IMG/VR virus record: IMGVR_UViG_3300005356_000011
Span: 1 to 41,161 of that record
Origin: a virus
Reading direction: 5' to 3' (one strand)
DNA: 41,161 nt
The position numbers and the translations under genes were made by a program. Under the pieces are notes generated by a model, which made no database searches, had not been told where the DNA came from, and was given only the letters and a program-made list of their open reading frames with translations. Every line of letters begins with the position of its first letter. Position 1 is the stretch's first letter. Positions 30,230 to 40,400 of the stretch are shown piece by piece.

Positions 30230-30890
30230 CGAATGGCTAGTCCTGCTGAAGCAGCTGCTGGGCATCCCGGAGGATGACACTTCGCAGGATGTCTTCATCC
30301 TGTTCATGGCGGAAATCGCCCTGTCGGCGATCCAGGCCCGCACTGGGCGCCAGTTCAAGGCCGGCATTTATCTGGACACGTTCCCCGGCCCGCTGCACAA
30401 GGTCTACCTGAATGAAAGGCCGGTCATCGAGGTCATCGAAGTCGGGTTTCCTCAAGGTGGAGTGATTGCCGACACGGAATACCGGGTGGACTACACGAAC
30501 GGCGCGATTGCCTTCCGCTTCGGTTGCCAATGCTCGGACAGGTTCTGGGTCGGCGACGCATGCTGCCTGAGCCCGCTGCAAGTGAAGTACCAGGCCAACC
30601 ACGTCCTGCCGCCGAACTGGCTCACCCTGGCGGTATCCGACGCCATCCGCGCGGCCATGGCCACTCAAGGCGCTGGCAACCAATTCGGCTTCATGGCCAA
30701 GAAAGTGTCCGTCACCGATGTGGGCTCCGTCGAGTTCGGCAACGTCGCGGACAGTCCCGCACAGGCCATCGGATCCATCATCGACGGTGCCCTCGAGGGC
30801 TGGGTGGAGCCGGTGATGGGATTTACCCACCATTGCTGCAACGGCCCGCCCACTTCCGAGTACCTGGGCGAAACCGTGGAGACGGTCTGA
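30222..30890 (+). CDS. Head-tail connector (adaptor) protein
   Basis: A 222-residue protein from ATG 30222 (8-base overlap with portal; GAGGA at 30209-30213). The N-terminal part, LKQLLGIPEDDTSQDVFILF then ALSAIQARTGRQF, fits the helical adaptor family (gp6/gp15-like) that docks under the portal. A middle beta part (VIEVIEVGFP, YRVDYTNGAIAF) and a long Cys-rich end with HHCCNGPP are additional; total length is about twice the simple adaptor. Connector assignment rests on position plus pattern. Confidence 0.7.
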   Translation: MLDEWLVLLKQLLGIPEDDTSQDVFILFMAEIALSAIQARTGRQFKAGIYLDTFPGPLHKVYLNERPVIEVIEVGFPQGGVIADTEYRVDYTNGAIAFRFGCQCSDRFWVGDACCLSPLQVKYQANHVLPPNWLTLAVSDAIRAAMATQGAGNQFGFMAKKVSVTDVGSVEFGNVADSPAQAIGSIIDGALEGWVEPVMGFTHHCCNGPPTSEYLGETVETV

Positions 30891-30891
30891 A

Positions 30892-31218
30892 ATGCTTGGA
30901 CCCTCGCCGCTCGCCCTCCACCGGGTCTTGGCTCGCCCGTTCACCTTCCGGCGCAACTTGACGGAAATCCCCGGCGTGCTGGTCTTCTTCCGCGGCATCC
31001 GCGCCGGCGAGTTGGTGAACAGCGAGACGCAGGCCAACGCCTTCGCGGTGATCGATCCAACGCTGATCCGCGCGGCCGGCATCCAATACCTGCTGAAGTT
31101 CGACCGCTTGGTGTCCGACATCGGCGAGTCGTACACGGTGCAGGATGCGCGCGTGAGTTTCGACACCAGTGAGCCGGTCTTCTTCAAGGCCTTCGTGATG
31201 GGTGGAGGTGCCTCGTGA
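30892..31218 (+). CDS. Head-tail joining or head closure protein
   Basis: A 108-residue protein, 1 base after the connector stop. Features: HRVLARPFTFRRNLTEIPG, VLVFFRGIRAGELVNSETQA, AVIDPTLIRAAG, then YTVQDARVSFDTSEP. The length and beta-rich pattern fit a stopper or head-closure protein. Position between adaptor and tail terminator supports this. Overlaps the next gene by GTGA (31215-31218). Confidence 0.6.
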   Translation: MLGPSPLALHRVLARPFTFRRNLTEIPGVLVFFRGIRAGELVNSETQANAFAVIDPTLIRAAGIQYLLKFDRLVSDIGESYTVQDARVSFDTSEPVFFKAFVMGGGAS

Positions 31219-31631
31219 GCGGCCATACCCGGCAGGTTTTTAAATCCGCGGTCGTGACAGCGGCGGCGCCTCTGCCCTACTACGAGACGATTGGCCAGGT
31301 GCTCGACTTGAACAAGGTCGCCGACTACTGGGTGACGCTCGAGTTCCCGCCGACAATCGCGGAGCGGGTGAGCCTGGGCTTTCCGGCCTGCTACCGAGAA
31401 TCCGGCGCCGTCATTCTTCATGTTCTCGGGCGAAGTGGCCAAGGGGATCAGGCCGTATTCAACTACGCCGAGCAGATCAGGCCCCACTTCGACGGCCCAT
31501 TTCTGGTCGACGTGCGACTCAAGGGCACTTACCCGCCTGCACTCTTCCCGACAGATAACGGTGAATGGCTCGATGTGACGACCGTTATTAACTACGAGTG
31601 GGACTACGTGGTGGCGGGTGTAACTTCTTAG
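31215..31631 (+). CDS. Tail terminator-like protein
   Basis: A 138-residue protein from GTG 31215. It has LPYYETIGQVLDLNKVADYW, VTLEFPPTIAERVSLG, and CYRESGAVILHVLGRSGQGD, then FLVDVRLKGTYPP. This matches the tail-completion/terminator family (DUF4128-like) that caps the tail tube. It directly precedes the tube gene, as is usual. Confidence 0.7.
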   Translation: MSGHTRQVFKSAVVTAAAPLPYYETIGQVLDLNKVADYWVTLEFPPTIAERVSLGFPACYRESGAVILHVLGRSGQGDQAVFNYAEQIRPHFDGPFLVDVRLKGTYPPALFPTDNGEWLDVTTVINYEWDYVVAGVTS

Positions 31632-31641
31632 GGGATCAATC

Positions 31642-32655
31642 ATGCCTGTGTCAGCAGACCTTGTACGCCTGGCCGAAGTACCGGAAGCCATTTACGGCGA
31701 GGTGCCCGCCACCCCGGCCTTCAAGCAGGTTCGGTATACCGGCGAGTCCCTGTCGTTTGCGCCGACCACGGTCCTGAGTGCGGGGATGAATCCGCAACGT
31801 TCCGTCGAGGATTCGATACTGACGGGTGGCTCTGTCACGGGGACCATCAATTACGAGTTGTCCAAGGAAGCCTGGTACGAGGATTTCCTCGCGGGTGCGA
31901 TGTGCAATGACTGGACGACTAACGCACTGAAAGTTGGGACTGTGCTGAAGTCGTTCACCGTGGAAAAGACCCTGCCAGTGGGCGCCGGTGTCACCGATTA
32001 CCACCGGATCCCGGGCAGCATCATCAACGGCTTCACCTTGAGCATTGCGCCGAATGCCATCGTCACCGGCACGTTCGATATCCTGGGCAAGTCCTACGAT
32101 ACGGAATCGGCGGCTGTTGCGGGTTCGACGTATGTAGCGCCGGCGTTGAATCCGGTATTCACGGCGCCGCTGGTCACGGATATTGTCATCGAGGGCGTTC
32201 CGGCAGTTGGCAAGTGCTTCACCAGCATGGTGCTTACCCTGAACAACAATTACCGGGCGCTGGAATGTATCGGAACCCTGGGCGCCCGCGAGATGTCGAT
32301 GGGGCGGGCTGAAATCACCTTTGCATTCTCCCTGTATTACGCCGATGCGACTTTGCTGGATTACCTGACGGCGCAAACCGAATTGGATATCTCCTTCACC
32401 CTCACCGACAGCGACAGTCCGGCCAATACCTACGCCTACGCCTTGCACCGGGTCAAGCTGACGCAATGCAACGTCGTGGCCGGCGGAACCGGGACGGACG
32501 TGCTGGCGGAATGCGTGGCGACGGCCCTGCTGGACAAGACGGCCAACACTCCATTGACGATCACGCGCGCACCTGGCGCGGCTGTACTGGGGACACAGGC
32601 GGCCGGCAGCGAGACGTACCCTGCCACCTTGCCGCGTGAAAAAGTCGCCGCATAG
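31642..32655 (+). CDS. Major tail tube protein
   Basis: A 337-residue protein with AGGGGATC before ATG 31642. It contains AIYGEVPATPAFKQVRYTGE, RSVEDSILTGGSVTGTINYE and GFTLSIAPNAIVTGTFDILG, diagnostic of the phage tail tube family that includes an Ig-like second half. It polymerises into the tail tube around the tape measure. Position after the terminator and before chaperones is standard. Confidence 0.85.
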   Translation: MPVSADLVRLAEVPEAIYGEVPATPAFKQVRYTGESLSFAPTTVLSAGMNPQRSVEDSILTGGSVTGTINYELSKEAWYEDFLAGAMCNDWTTNALKVGTVLKSFTVEKTLPVGAGVTDYHRIPGSIINGFTLSIAPNAIVTGTFDILGKSYDTESAAVAGSTYVAPALNPVFTAPLVTDIVIEGVPAVGKCFTSMVLTLNNNYRALECIGTLGAREMSMGRAEITFAFSLYYADATLLDYLTAQTELDISFTLTDSDSPANTYAYALHRVKLTQCNVVAGGTGTDVLAECVATALLDKTANTPLTITRAPGAAVLGTQAAGSETYPATLPREKVAA

Positions 32656-32674
32656 GACGATCTAGGGGGCTTCC

Positions 32675-33076
32675 ATGGACATGCGAAAGACGTTTGCCAC
32701 CAACGCGCACCTGGAGCAGGAAGGCATCGAGGTCCACTTCCAGAATGGCGCCTACATCCGCCTGGCGCGCGCCGGTGGCGGCAATGCCCGGTATGAGAAT
32801 GCGATGAAACAGCATTTCAAGCCGTACCGCCGTGCGCTCAATACCGGCAGCATGGATAACAAGACGGTGAGCGATATCCTGCAAAAGGTCTACGCTGAAA
32901 CAATAGTCTTAGGCTGGCGCGATTTCGAACTGGACGGCCAGGCCCTCGAGTATTCGCCCGAACAGACATTGAAATTGTTCAAGGAGTTCCCAGAGTTCTG
33001 GCGGATCGTGCAGGAAGAATCGGAGAAATTTGCCAATTACAAGGCTGAAGAAACGGAAGAATCGGGAAAAGCATAG
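32675..33076 (+). CDS. Tail assembly chaperone, short form (lambda gpG-like)
   Basis: A 133-residue acidic helical protein (IEVHFQNGAYIRLARAGGGN, FKPYRRALNTGSMDNKTV, TIVLGWRDFELDGQALEYSP, FKEFPEFWRIVQEESEKF). This matches the tail assembly chaperone family that binds tape measure and tube proteins and is not kept in the virion. The end of the ORF carries G-GGA-AAA, a -1 slippery heptamer (33064-33070) in the correct phase. Slippage would produce a 234-residue G-T-like fusion with the next ORF. Confidence 0.8.
   Translation: MDMRKTFATNAHLEQEGIEVHFQNGAYIRLARAGGGNARYENAMKQHFKPYRRALNTGSMDNKTVSDILQKVYAETIVLGWRDFELDGQALEYSPEQTLKLFKEFPEFWRIVQEESEKFANYKAEETEESGKA
33064..33070 (+). promoter_or_regulatory. 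Programmed -1 ribosomal frameshift site
   Basis: The heptamer G GGA AAA lies in the chaperone's zero frame (TCG GGA AAA GCA TAG), two codons before the stop. A -1 slip gives GGG AAA then AGC ATA GCC ... in the frame of the ORF at 33085-33378. Lambda uses GGGAAAG at the same place between G and T. The site, the frame relation and the gene order all agree. Confidence 0.75.
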
Positions 33077-33084
33077 CCGACCGG

Positions 33085-33378
33085 GTGACGTGGTGGATTG
33101 AATGGGGCGATTCACTCGAAGCCCTCGAGGAAATGCAGGCCGAGGGAATCCCGGTCAAGGCTCTTGAAAACGCGCCCCGCTACCGCCCTGACTTGGCGGT
33201 TTACCTGACATGCTACATGGACGTGAGCGCCGACCGTTCGTTTAACGGCCAGATTACTTTCCAAGCTGTTTCGAATTGGTGCGACGCTTATGAGTTTGAT
33301 GTTTCAGACTTTTGGCCCGTGGTTAGGAATGCCGATACTCAGGTTAGAAAATGGCTACGCTCCAACTCAAGAAAGTAA
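33085..33378 (+). CDS. Tail assembly chaperone extension (lambda gpT-like, by frameshift)
   Basis: A 97-codon ORF, nominally from GTG 33085, lies in the -1 frame relative to the chaperone and has no ribosome site of its own. The frame is open back through the slippery site, so it is most likely translated only as the C-terminal domain of the fusion. The sequence includes WWIEWGDSLEALEEMQ and CDAYEFDVSDFWPVVRNADT. In lambda the T domain binds the tube protein while G binds the tape measure. Overlaps the next gene by 28 bases. Confidence 0.7.
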   Translation: MTWWIEWGDSLEALEEMQAEGIPVKALENAPRYRPDLAVYLTCYMDVSADRSFNGQITFQAVSNWCDAYEFDVSDFWPVVRNADTQVRKWLRSNSRK

Positions 33379-34043
33379 AGGAAACAAAGAACGCCGCCCT
33401 GTTCATGGCCGAGGTGATGCCCGAGGATTTGACGGCAGTTATCAAGTGGACGGCGGAAACCATCATTGAGGAAGAAAAGGCGCGCGGGCGCAATGTCAGT
33501 CTGCAACTGATCGATGGCCGGCGCGGTGGGCTGGACCAGACGAAGTTCCGGGTACAGCTGTTCTACGGCGATCAGACGCAACTGATCCAGGCCCTCGATG
33601 AAACGTTCGAATTGCTGGTCAAGCTGACGCGGATCAAGAGCGGCAAGGCCCGTGGCAGTTATGCGCTGTACAAGAATGGCGAGCCCATCGGCGGCCGGGA
33701 AGCGATTGCCGAGGCGGTGCGGACTTCGAAAACCTCCGATTCATTCTCCGTGGTCGGGCCGGGCGTGGCCTACGGGCGCAAACTGTTCTGGCGGCCACTC
33801 GGCAAGCAACGGAAGATCAAGAAGAAACAGGGCACCTACCGGGTTTCCAAAACCGAGGTTGTGAAAGTCTACGGGACGTATACCGAGCCGCTGCACAAGG
33901 CGGTATTGCGGGGCCTGGGCCGGCGCAAGCGTTACCCGGCACTCTGGATCACCGACAGGTGGGTGGAACTGAAGCATGGCCAGGGCCCGCACGGCGAACG
34001 CTGGCCCGCGATCACCATCGGGATGAAAGGGCAGGGCAGATAA
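33351..34043 (+). CDS. Tail-region hypothetical protein
   Basis: A 230-residue basic protein (EDLTAVIKWTAETIIEEEKA, KFRVQLFYGDQTQLIQALDE, GKQRKIKKKQGTYRVSK). It lies between chaperones and tape measure, where some siphophages have an extra virion or tape-associated gene. The N-terminal helix/strand part and the basic C-terminal part look like two domains. No family recognised. It shares its stop with the next start (TAATG at 34041-34045). Confidence 0.6.
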   Translation: MATLQLKKVKETKNAALFMAEVMPEDLTAVIKWTAETIIEEEKARGRNVSLQLIDGRRGGLDQTKFRVQLFYGDQTQLIQALDETFELLVKLTRIKSGKARGSYALYKNGEPIGGREAIAEAVRTSKTSDSFSVVGPGVAYGRKLFWRPLGKQRKIKKKQGTYRVSKTEVVKVYGTYTEPLHKAVLRGLGRRKRYPALWITDRWVELKHGQGPHGERWPAITIGMKGQGR

Positions 34044-36226
34044 TGGCCGCCGAAACTACCACCCGCGTCATTCAGTACGACATCAAGGGCTCGAGGGAAG
34101 CCATTGCCGCCATCAAGGCGCAATCGGAAGCCTTCGAGCGGCTGGAAAAGAAAATCGACGGATCCATCGGCACCGTCAAGAAATTCTTCGCGGCGCTGAC
34201 AACCTACGTTTCGTTGAGCACGGTCAAGGATATCTTTAGTTCCCTTATCAATGGCATGGACGACCTGGCCGACAAGTCGCAAAAACTCGGCATATCGGCG
34301 GAAGGATTGCAAGCCTGGGCCTACGCTGCGGAAATGTCGGGCACGAATGCCGAAACCCTGGAGGGGGGGATTAAGAAACTTTCCACGGGGTTGGGAAGCA
34401 TCAACGATGCGACGGCGGATAGTACCAAGGCATTAAAGAAATTCGGTATTGACGCTAAAACGTCTACGGAAGATGCCTTGCTAAAAATTGCCGAAGGGTT
34501 TTCCAAGATGCAAGACGGTTCACAGAAGACCGCCGAAGCAATGAAGATATTTGGAAAGTCTGCCGGGCCGGAACTTATCCCGCTCTTGAATATGGGCAAG
34601 GACGGGATTGAAGAATTCCTGAACAAAGCCCGCGAAATGGGGTTAGTCATCAACAATGAAACTATCCTGGCCGTTAACAATATGAAGGACAAGATCGATG
34701 ATATGTCCAAATCGATCAAGGCGGCGGGGTTGCAGTTGGTGTCCGGCATGGTTCCCGCACTGTCGGCGCTTACCGATGAATTCCTTAGCGCCAATACTCA
34801 GGCCGGGGAATTCAAGACGACAGGTGAAGCCATTGGGGACATGCTTATTAACGTGTCCAGTTGGCTGATTCAAGCAACGGCAAACGCGCGGGGATGGGTA
34901 ACGATATTTGCAACGGCCAATGATGTTCTCTCGCCAATGTTCAAAGGCGACAGGACACAGTTAATTAAGGATGCAATCCAGGCCGTAGAGGAATACGACA
35001 AGAAAGCGAAGGAGACCATCGACAGCCTGAACAGGAAATACGATCAAGCCAAGAACCTGCGAGGAAACCAATCTTGGGCGAAGTCGTTAAATCTTCTGCC
35101 GCCAGAACCAAAATTGCGAGGTGGCGGCGGCGGGGAAGTCAAAACCGCAGGCAAGTCGCCCACGGAAAAGGCTATCGAGACAGTGGATGCTTACACGGAT
35201 TCGATTACGAAGGCCAACATCCAGTTAAAGAATCTATCCCAAGTCCAACAGCTTGAATATCTGATTCTGGAAAAGGGAATCGATGTCACCGACAAGAGGA
35301 TAGCGGGGCATTACGCCGAAGCCAAGGCCCGTGCAGAAATGGCCGACTTGCGGGACAGGAATGTGCGCGCCGAGGAAGCAGAAGTCGAAGCCGGCCTAAA
35401 GCATATAAAGGTCATGACAGATGAACAAAAGGAATTCGAGAAGCTGCGGGAAAAATATATCGACATGGGCGATCCGCACGAGGACTACATCCGCTCGCTG
35501 GAGGAGATAAACAAGCTATCTGCCGATCCGCGGGTCACGGACGAACAGCGAAAACAACTACTTTCAGCAATTGATAAATTGGAAAAAGGCTACTTGGCGA
35601 AACTAAGGAAAAATGCGGACGGAACCAAGAGCGAAATTCAGGAAATGGGTGAGTTGCTGCAAAGGGAGATCGAAGGCTTTGCCAAAAACTCTGCCGATGC
35701 GATTGCCGAATTCTGTTTCGGAGCAAAACTTAGTTTCTCGGAAATGATCCAGTCCATGTTGATGGATCTGGCCAAACTGGCTCTGAAACGCGCAATCGAT
35801 CCATTCTTCAAGGCGGTGGGTGATGCATCCGGCGACTTTATCGGAAGCATATTCAAGCCGTCAGCGCAGGGCAATGCATTCGGGCCGAGCGGAATCGTCC
35901 CCTTTGCTCAAGGCGGAGTGCTGGGCGGCGCTACCTTTTTCGGCATGCCAGGCGGAAAGATGGGAGTCGCGGGCGAGGCCGGCGCGGAAGCCGTGGCCCC
36001 GCTGATGCGCAGCAAGAGCGGCAAGCTGGGCGTTTCGTCGGCACCGTTCACCGTCAACGTCATCAATAACAACGGCTCCAAGATCAAGGTCGAGGAATCG
36101 GAATCGACCCAGGGCGGCAAGCAGTTGCAGATCATGGTCGATAACGCCGTGGAGCAGAGCCTGGGCCGCGGACGATTCGACAGGATACTTTCCACATCCT
36201 ACGGGGTTACTCGGAGGGGCAAGTAA
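34043..36226 (+). CDS. Tape measure protein
   Basis: A 727-residue protein from ATG 34043; the longer ORF from 33959 lies within the upstream gene. It has the tape-measure layout: helical N-terminus with phage-minor-tail features (LADKSQKLGISAEGLQAWAY, AEKIFGKSAGPEL-like segment), hydrophobic helices, long charged coiled coils in the middle, and a C-terminal GPSGIVPFAQGGVLGG and GMPGGKMGVAGEAGAEAV region typical of lambda-type tapes. Its length sets tail length; at about 0.15 nm per residue this implies roughly 110 nm. The middle is A+T-richer than flanking genes. Confidence 0.9.
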   Translation: MAAETTTRVIQYDIKGSREAIAAIKAQSEAFERLEKKIDGSIGTVKKFFAALTTYVSLSTVKDIFSSLINGMDDLADKSQKLGISAEGLQAWAYAAEMSGTNAETLEGGIKKLSTGLGSINDATADSTKALKKFGIDAKTSTEDALLKIAEGFSKMQDGSQKTAEAMKIFGKSAGPELIPLLNMGKDGIEEFLNKAREMGLVINNETILAVNNMKDKIDDMSKSIKAAGLQLVSGMVPALSALTDEFLSANTQAGEFKTTGEAIGDMLINVSSWLIQATANARGWVTIFATANDVLSPMFKGDRTQLIKDAIQAVEEYDKKAKETIDSLNRKYDQAKNLRGNQSWAKSLNLLPPEPKLRGGGGGEVKTAGKSPTEKAIETVDAYTDSITKANIQLKNLSQVQQLEYLILEKGIDVTDKRIAGHYAEAKARAEMADLRDRNVRAEEAEVEAGLKHIKVMTDEQKEFEKLREKYIDMGDPHEDYIRSLEEINKLSADPRVTDEQRKQLLSAIDKLEKGYLAKLRKNADGTKSEIQEMGELLQREIEGFAKNSADAIAEFCFGAKLSFSEMIQSMLMDLAKLALKRAIDPFFKAVGDASGDFIGSIFKPSAQGNAFGPSGIVPFAQGGVLGGATFFGMPGGKMGVAGEAGAEAVAPLMRSKSGKLGVSSAPFTVNVINNNGSKIKVEESESTQGGKQLQIMVDNAVEQSLGRGRFDRILSTSYGVTRRGK

Positions 36227-36579
36227 TGGCTACGCCTCTTGATTGGCCTGCTTTGTTGCCGGACTGCGCGGGCACCTACAGCGAAAAGGCCGAACCCGTG
36301 ACAGTCCGAACCAACGTTGAGGAAGGCCCGGCGAAGGTAAGGAAACGGTTCACGCAGCGGGTTATCCGGGCCCAGGTTGGGATGCAGATGCGAATCGACC
36401 AGTACGACATATTGGACGACTTCTTCTACATCGAATTGAATGGCGGGGTCGGACGGTTCAATTTCAAGCATCCGTGGACGGCCGCGCCGAGCGTCTGGCG
36501 CATGGTCGAAAGCCCGGACTATGAAAGCATGGGCCCGATGGCGGTCAGCGTCGTGATGGTCTGGGAACTGATGCCTTGA
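36226..36579 (+). CDS. Minor tail protein (lambda gpM-like position)
   Basis: A 117-residue protein starting one base inside the tape measure stop. Features: DWPALLPDCAGTYSEKAEPV, FTQRVIRAQVGMQMRIDQYD, and ELNGGVGRFNFKHPWTAAPS. It is a beta-rich protein found between tape measure and DUF1833/L-like genes, corresponding in position to lambda M. It probably builds the distal tail ring. It overlaps the next gene by TTGA. Confidence 0.65.
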   Translation: MATPLDWPALLPDCAGTYSEKAEPVTVRTNVEEGPAKVRKRFTQRVIRAQVGMQMRIDQYDILDDFFYIELNGGVGRFNFKHPWTAAPSVWRMVESPDYESMGPMAVSVVMVWELMP

Positions 36580-37046
36580 GAACATTCAGCGCCACCGCGG
36601 TCCGATCCATCCTGGCGCTCGAGACGCCGGACGCATTCTTATTGCTGCTGACCTTGGTGGATCCGGCTTCGAGTTCGACATATCGGGCGGTGCTCAATAC
36701 CGTGGACGTGACCAGCCGCGGCAATGTCTATACCGCATGCTATTTCGAGTTCGCCTGGCCCGAGGACACCGACGAAGCGCCGGCCGGATGCAGCCTGTCC
36801 ATCGATAACGTCGACTTGGGTCTGGTTGATCTCATCCGCGCGATCACGAAGCCGCTGCAAGTCACGGTGGAAATGGTGGTTGCCGCGCAACCCGATGTCG
36901 TGGAAATGCAGATCACAGATTTGATCCTGCGCGAGTTGACGTGGGACCAGTCCGTTATTCAAGGAACATTGATAAGCGACGATCCATTAAACCAGAAAAT
37001 CCCCGGGGATATCTATGAGCCCAGAACTTTCCCGGGTCTGTTCTAA
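36576..37046 (+). CDS. Minor tail protein L-like (DUF1833)
   Basis: A 156-residue protein from TTG 36576, overlapping the previous stop by four bases. The family pattern is seen in AVRSILALETPDAFLLLLTL, AVLNTVDVTSRGNVYTACYF, FAWPEDTDEAPAGCSLSIDN, and the end IPGDIYEPRTFPGLF. This family corresponds to lambda L in tail tip assembly. It overlaps the NlpC/P60 gene by 32 bases, a common arrangement for L-K genes. Confidence 0.75.
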   Translation: MRTFSATAVRSILALETPDAFLLLLTLVDPASSSTYRAVLNTVDVTSRGNVYTACYFEFAWPEDTDEAPAGCSLSIDNVDLGLVDLIRAITKPLQVTVEMVVAAQPDVVEMQITDLILRELTWDQSVIQGTLISDDPLNQKIPGDIYEPRTFPGLF

Positions 37047-37428
37047 ATACGTTGATGTCCCCTATGTGGACAGGGGCCGCGGGCCGGCGGGCTGGGACTG
37101 CTGGGGATTGATCTATTACCTGTCGCGAAATTACTTTGGCAACAAGGTTCCGTCTTATCTTGACTGCTACGAATCAGCGCGAGCCCAGGACAGCGTGACT
37201 CGCGCCATCGTGATAAATGTGTGGAATTGGCAGAAACTTGAACTCGGCCAAGAAGAACCCGGCGACGTGGTGGTGCTGAGGCTGGCCGGCAATCCGATCC
37301 ACGCGGGGCTGATTCTGGAATCAGGGTTCATGCTGCATTGCATGGAAGGCCGTGGGACGGTGCGGGAATCCTACTTGTTGAACGCCTGGCGCCACAGGAT
37401 CGAAGGACTGTATCGATGGATTTTGTAA
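37015..37428 (+). CDS. NlpC/P60 tail-tip peptidase (lambda gpK-like)
   Basis: A 137-residue cysteine peptidase. Active site: GWDCWGLIYY with Cys29, NPIHAGLIL with His96, then FMLHCMEG with His108. Preceding YVDRGRGPAGWDC is the family consensus start. It should cleave peptidoglycan cross-links during DNA entry as part of the tail tip. It is the only peptidoglycan-cutting enzyme I can identify in the genome. Its last 13 bases overlap the start of the J-like gene. Confidence 0.85.
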   Translation: MSPELSRVCSKYVDVPYVDRGRGPAGWDCWGLIYYLSRNYFGNKVPSYLDCYESARAQDSVTRAIVINVWNWQKLELGQEEPGDVVVLRLAGNPIHAGLILESGFMLHCMEGRGTVRESYLLNAWRHRIEGLYRWIL

Positions 37429-40400
37429 TCCGTCCACATCTGCTGAGCGACAGGGACGCGGAGCACCTGGAGGTTCCGGCCGGGACCAGCCTTGCCCAGA
37501 TGGTCGCCGCCTTTCCATGGCCGCATGGCGTCATTAATCAGGTGGTGGTGCTGGTCAATGGCGAGATGATGCCGCGGGCCTGGTGGGGCCGGATTCGCCC
37601 CAAGCAAGGCACCCTGGTGCTGGTGACGGTGCGCCTCGAGGGTGGCAAGAAAAGCAAAGGGATACTGGCCCTCGTCGCATCGATTGCGGTGGCCATTGCC
37701 GCACCCTACCTGGCCGAGCTAGCCGTTGGCCAGATTGGATGGACGACAGCTGGGGCTGGCTACAAGGCTATTACGGCGGGCATCGCCGTCCTCGGAAGCC
37801 TGGCGGTCAATGCCATCTTCAAACCACCACCCGTCCGTACCGCCGCCGCGGAAAACTTCGAAGTATCGAACGCCTATTCCATCGGTGGTCAGTCCAATCC
37901 TGCGCGTCCCTACGGCGGGCTGTTAAAAGTCTACGGCCGGCACCGGGTCTATCCAGACATTTGCGCCGCACCCTATACCACAGTGGAAGGTGACAATAAC
38001 TATTTCACCGGCATCTATTCATTCGGATATTCACCCCTGCTAATCGAAGATATCCGGATCGGCACGACTTCAGTCTGGAACTACAAGGATGTGCAGATCA
38101 AGATTCACGATTCGTACCTGGCGGGTCAGCCGCTGGATTTCTACAAGACGGACGTTTGGCAGGATGGCTATAGCCTGACGCTGGTGCAATGGGTGCCTAC
38201 CGTCATAACGACCCGGCCCGAGACGGATTCGGCGCAGATCGACATTGCCTACCTCAAAGGCTTGGGTTACTTCAACGACAGGGGCGGCATTGAGGGCCGC
38301 ATGTCAGCATATCAAATCTATTACAAGGACGCCTCCCTGGACTCGTGGCTTCCGCTAGGACATTCATCATGGGTGTCGGTAAGCGAAGGCGGATTGAACG
38401 ACAGTTATACCGGCGAATTGCAGACGACATATATAACGGACATCGGCTGGGCCTTCCCGGCTGGACAGAAAGCGTTTGCGGCAAGGTGGGATAACGGTGT
38501 CTTCCCGAACCCGGGGTCATGGATCAACGTGAGCGGCTTCTATGCCACGGTGGAAAGCGCCAATTCCAATACCCTGAACCTGACGTACGGCCTGCCCTAC
38601 ACGATCCCCTTTAGCAAGCCGTACAGCGGTGGCTGGGTGGAGACGGCGGCAGGAGATCCGGAACGGGATACGTGGTATGTATGGCGGGCGACGGCGAGTC
38701 CGTTCGTGGTGGCAATCCATATCGGCTTTCCGTACAAGGCCCGATGGGATATCAAGATCGAGCAGATTGATGATGTTCCGACCGATACCCGCTATGCAGG
38801 ACAAAGGGCCATCGTTGCCGCCAAATCGTTCGCCAGCGGTGTCGCACCCGTGGCGCCGGACGTTCCCGTTACCCTGTTGGAAATCAGGATCAAGGCGACG
38901 GATCAGTTGAGCGGAACGCTGGATAACCTCAACGCTGTGGCAACGTCAATCCTGCCAGGCTGGAATGGCGAGACGTTCGAGTACAAGGCAACGCGCAACC
39001 CGGCGGAAATCTTCCTGGATCTGTTGCGCGGGCCGGCGAACAAGCGCCCGATCCCGGACTCACGTATCGACTTCGCCACGATCAAGCGATGGAAGGAACG
39101 CAACGAACGAATCGAGACGGGATTCAGCCAGCCGAATGCCTACTGTGATTTCGTTGTCGACAAGAGCTATACCCTGTGGGAATTGCTATCGTCCGTGGCT
39201 TCGAATGGGCGGGCCATGCCCACGATGAAGGACAACAAGTATTCCGTCATCATTGACGAGGAAAACCTGACGCCGGTGCAGACATTCACGCCGCGCAACA
39301 GCTGGGGACTGTCATCCAACAAGGCCTTCCTCGATATCCCGCACGGACTGCGCGTCAAGTGGATAGACCCGAGCGCGGACTACAAGCCGGCGGATGGCAT
39401 CGTTTATTCGCCTGGCTATAACCTGTCCAACGCGAGCATATTCGAGGAATACCAGACCTTCGGCATCACGACATGGGAACAAGCCATCCGCGAAGGCCGG
39501 GTAACGCTGGCCCGCGGCTTGCTGCAACAGGAACAATTCAGCCTGTCAACGGACATTGAAAACATCATCTGTACCCGCGGCGATCTGGTTTATGTGGTCC
39601 ATGATGTTTTGAAGGTCGGCGGATGGTCGGCCAGGATCGAGGCGATCAACGGACTGAACGTCACCCTCGATTCGGACATGAAAATGTTTGAGTTGCCGTT
39701 CGGCGTGCGCTTCCGGTCCGACCAGGCGGTGATTTCCAACGTCATCGCGGCAACTGTTGTCGACAACAAAACACTCGGATGCGCATCGGTGCCGGCAACG
39801 GCCAAGGTGGGAGACTTGATCCTCTACGGGACGACGGGGAAAGTCGAGGGCAAGTATTTCGTCAAGGCGGTTCGTCCCGGGAAAGACTTGACGGCGCAAA
39901 TCGACTTCATCGAATACGCGCCGGGAATCTACGACGCGGAACGTGGATCAATCCCCCCCTACATTCCCCAGCCGGGCTCCACCGAATCCTTCACGCCGCA
40001 ACCCGTTCGCAACTTGACGGCCCGGGTCATTGCCTGGATCGACAAGCGAATTCCGAAGGCGGACGCCTTCCTTCAATGGGATGTGCCGGACACTCGCGGC
40101 TTCCTGCCGAGCTATTACCTGATCTATCAAATTTTCCCGGACGGGACGCGCACTGAAATCGGCCGGGCATCCGACACGAGCTACCAGGTGCTGGCCGGCG
40201 TCGAGACGTGGAAGGAGCCCTTCTACGGCGCATCCATCCCCTACGAAGTCGTTCCCGTCTGGCCAGGCTACCAGGGCCCGGCGGCGGGTGTCTCCGTGGA
40301 ATTGCCGGCCGACACGATAGGGATTCCGGATCCGCTGGCGAGCGTCTCTGCTGAAGTCCTGGCGCGGACGGTGCGCGTCAGCTGGCCGGCATCCGCCGAT

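Noticed and set aside
30237-31691. 484-codon minus-strand frame opposite connector genes
   Set aside because: Overlaps four plus-strand genes in a standard head-tail order with coupled starts; composition is that of a shadow.
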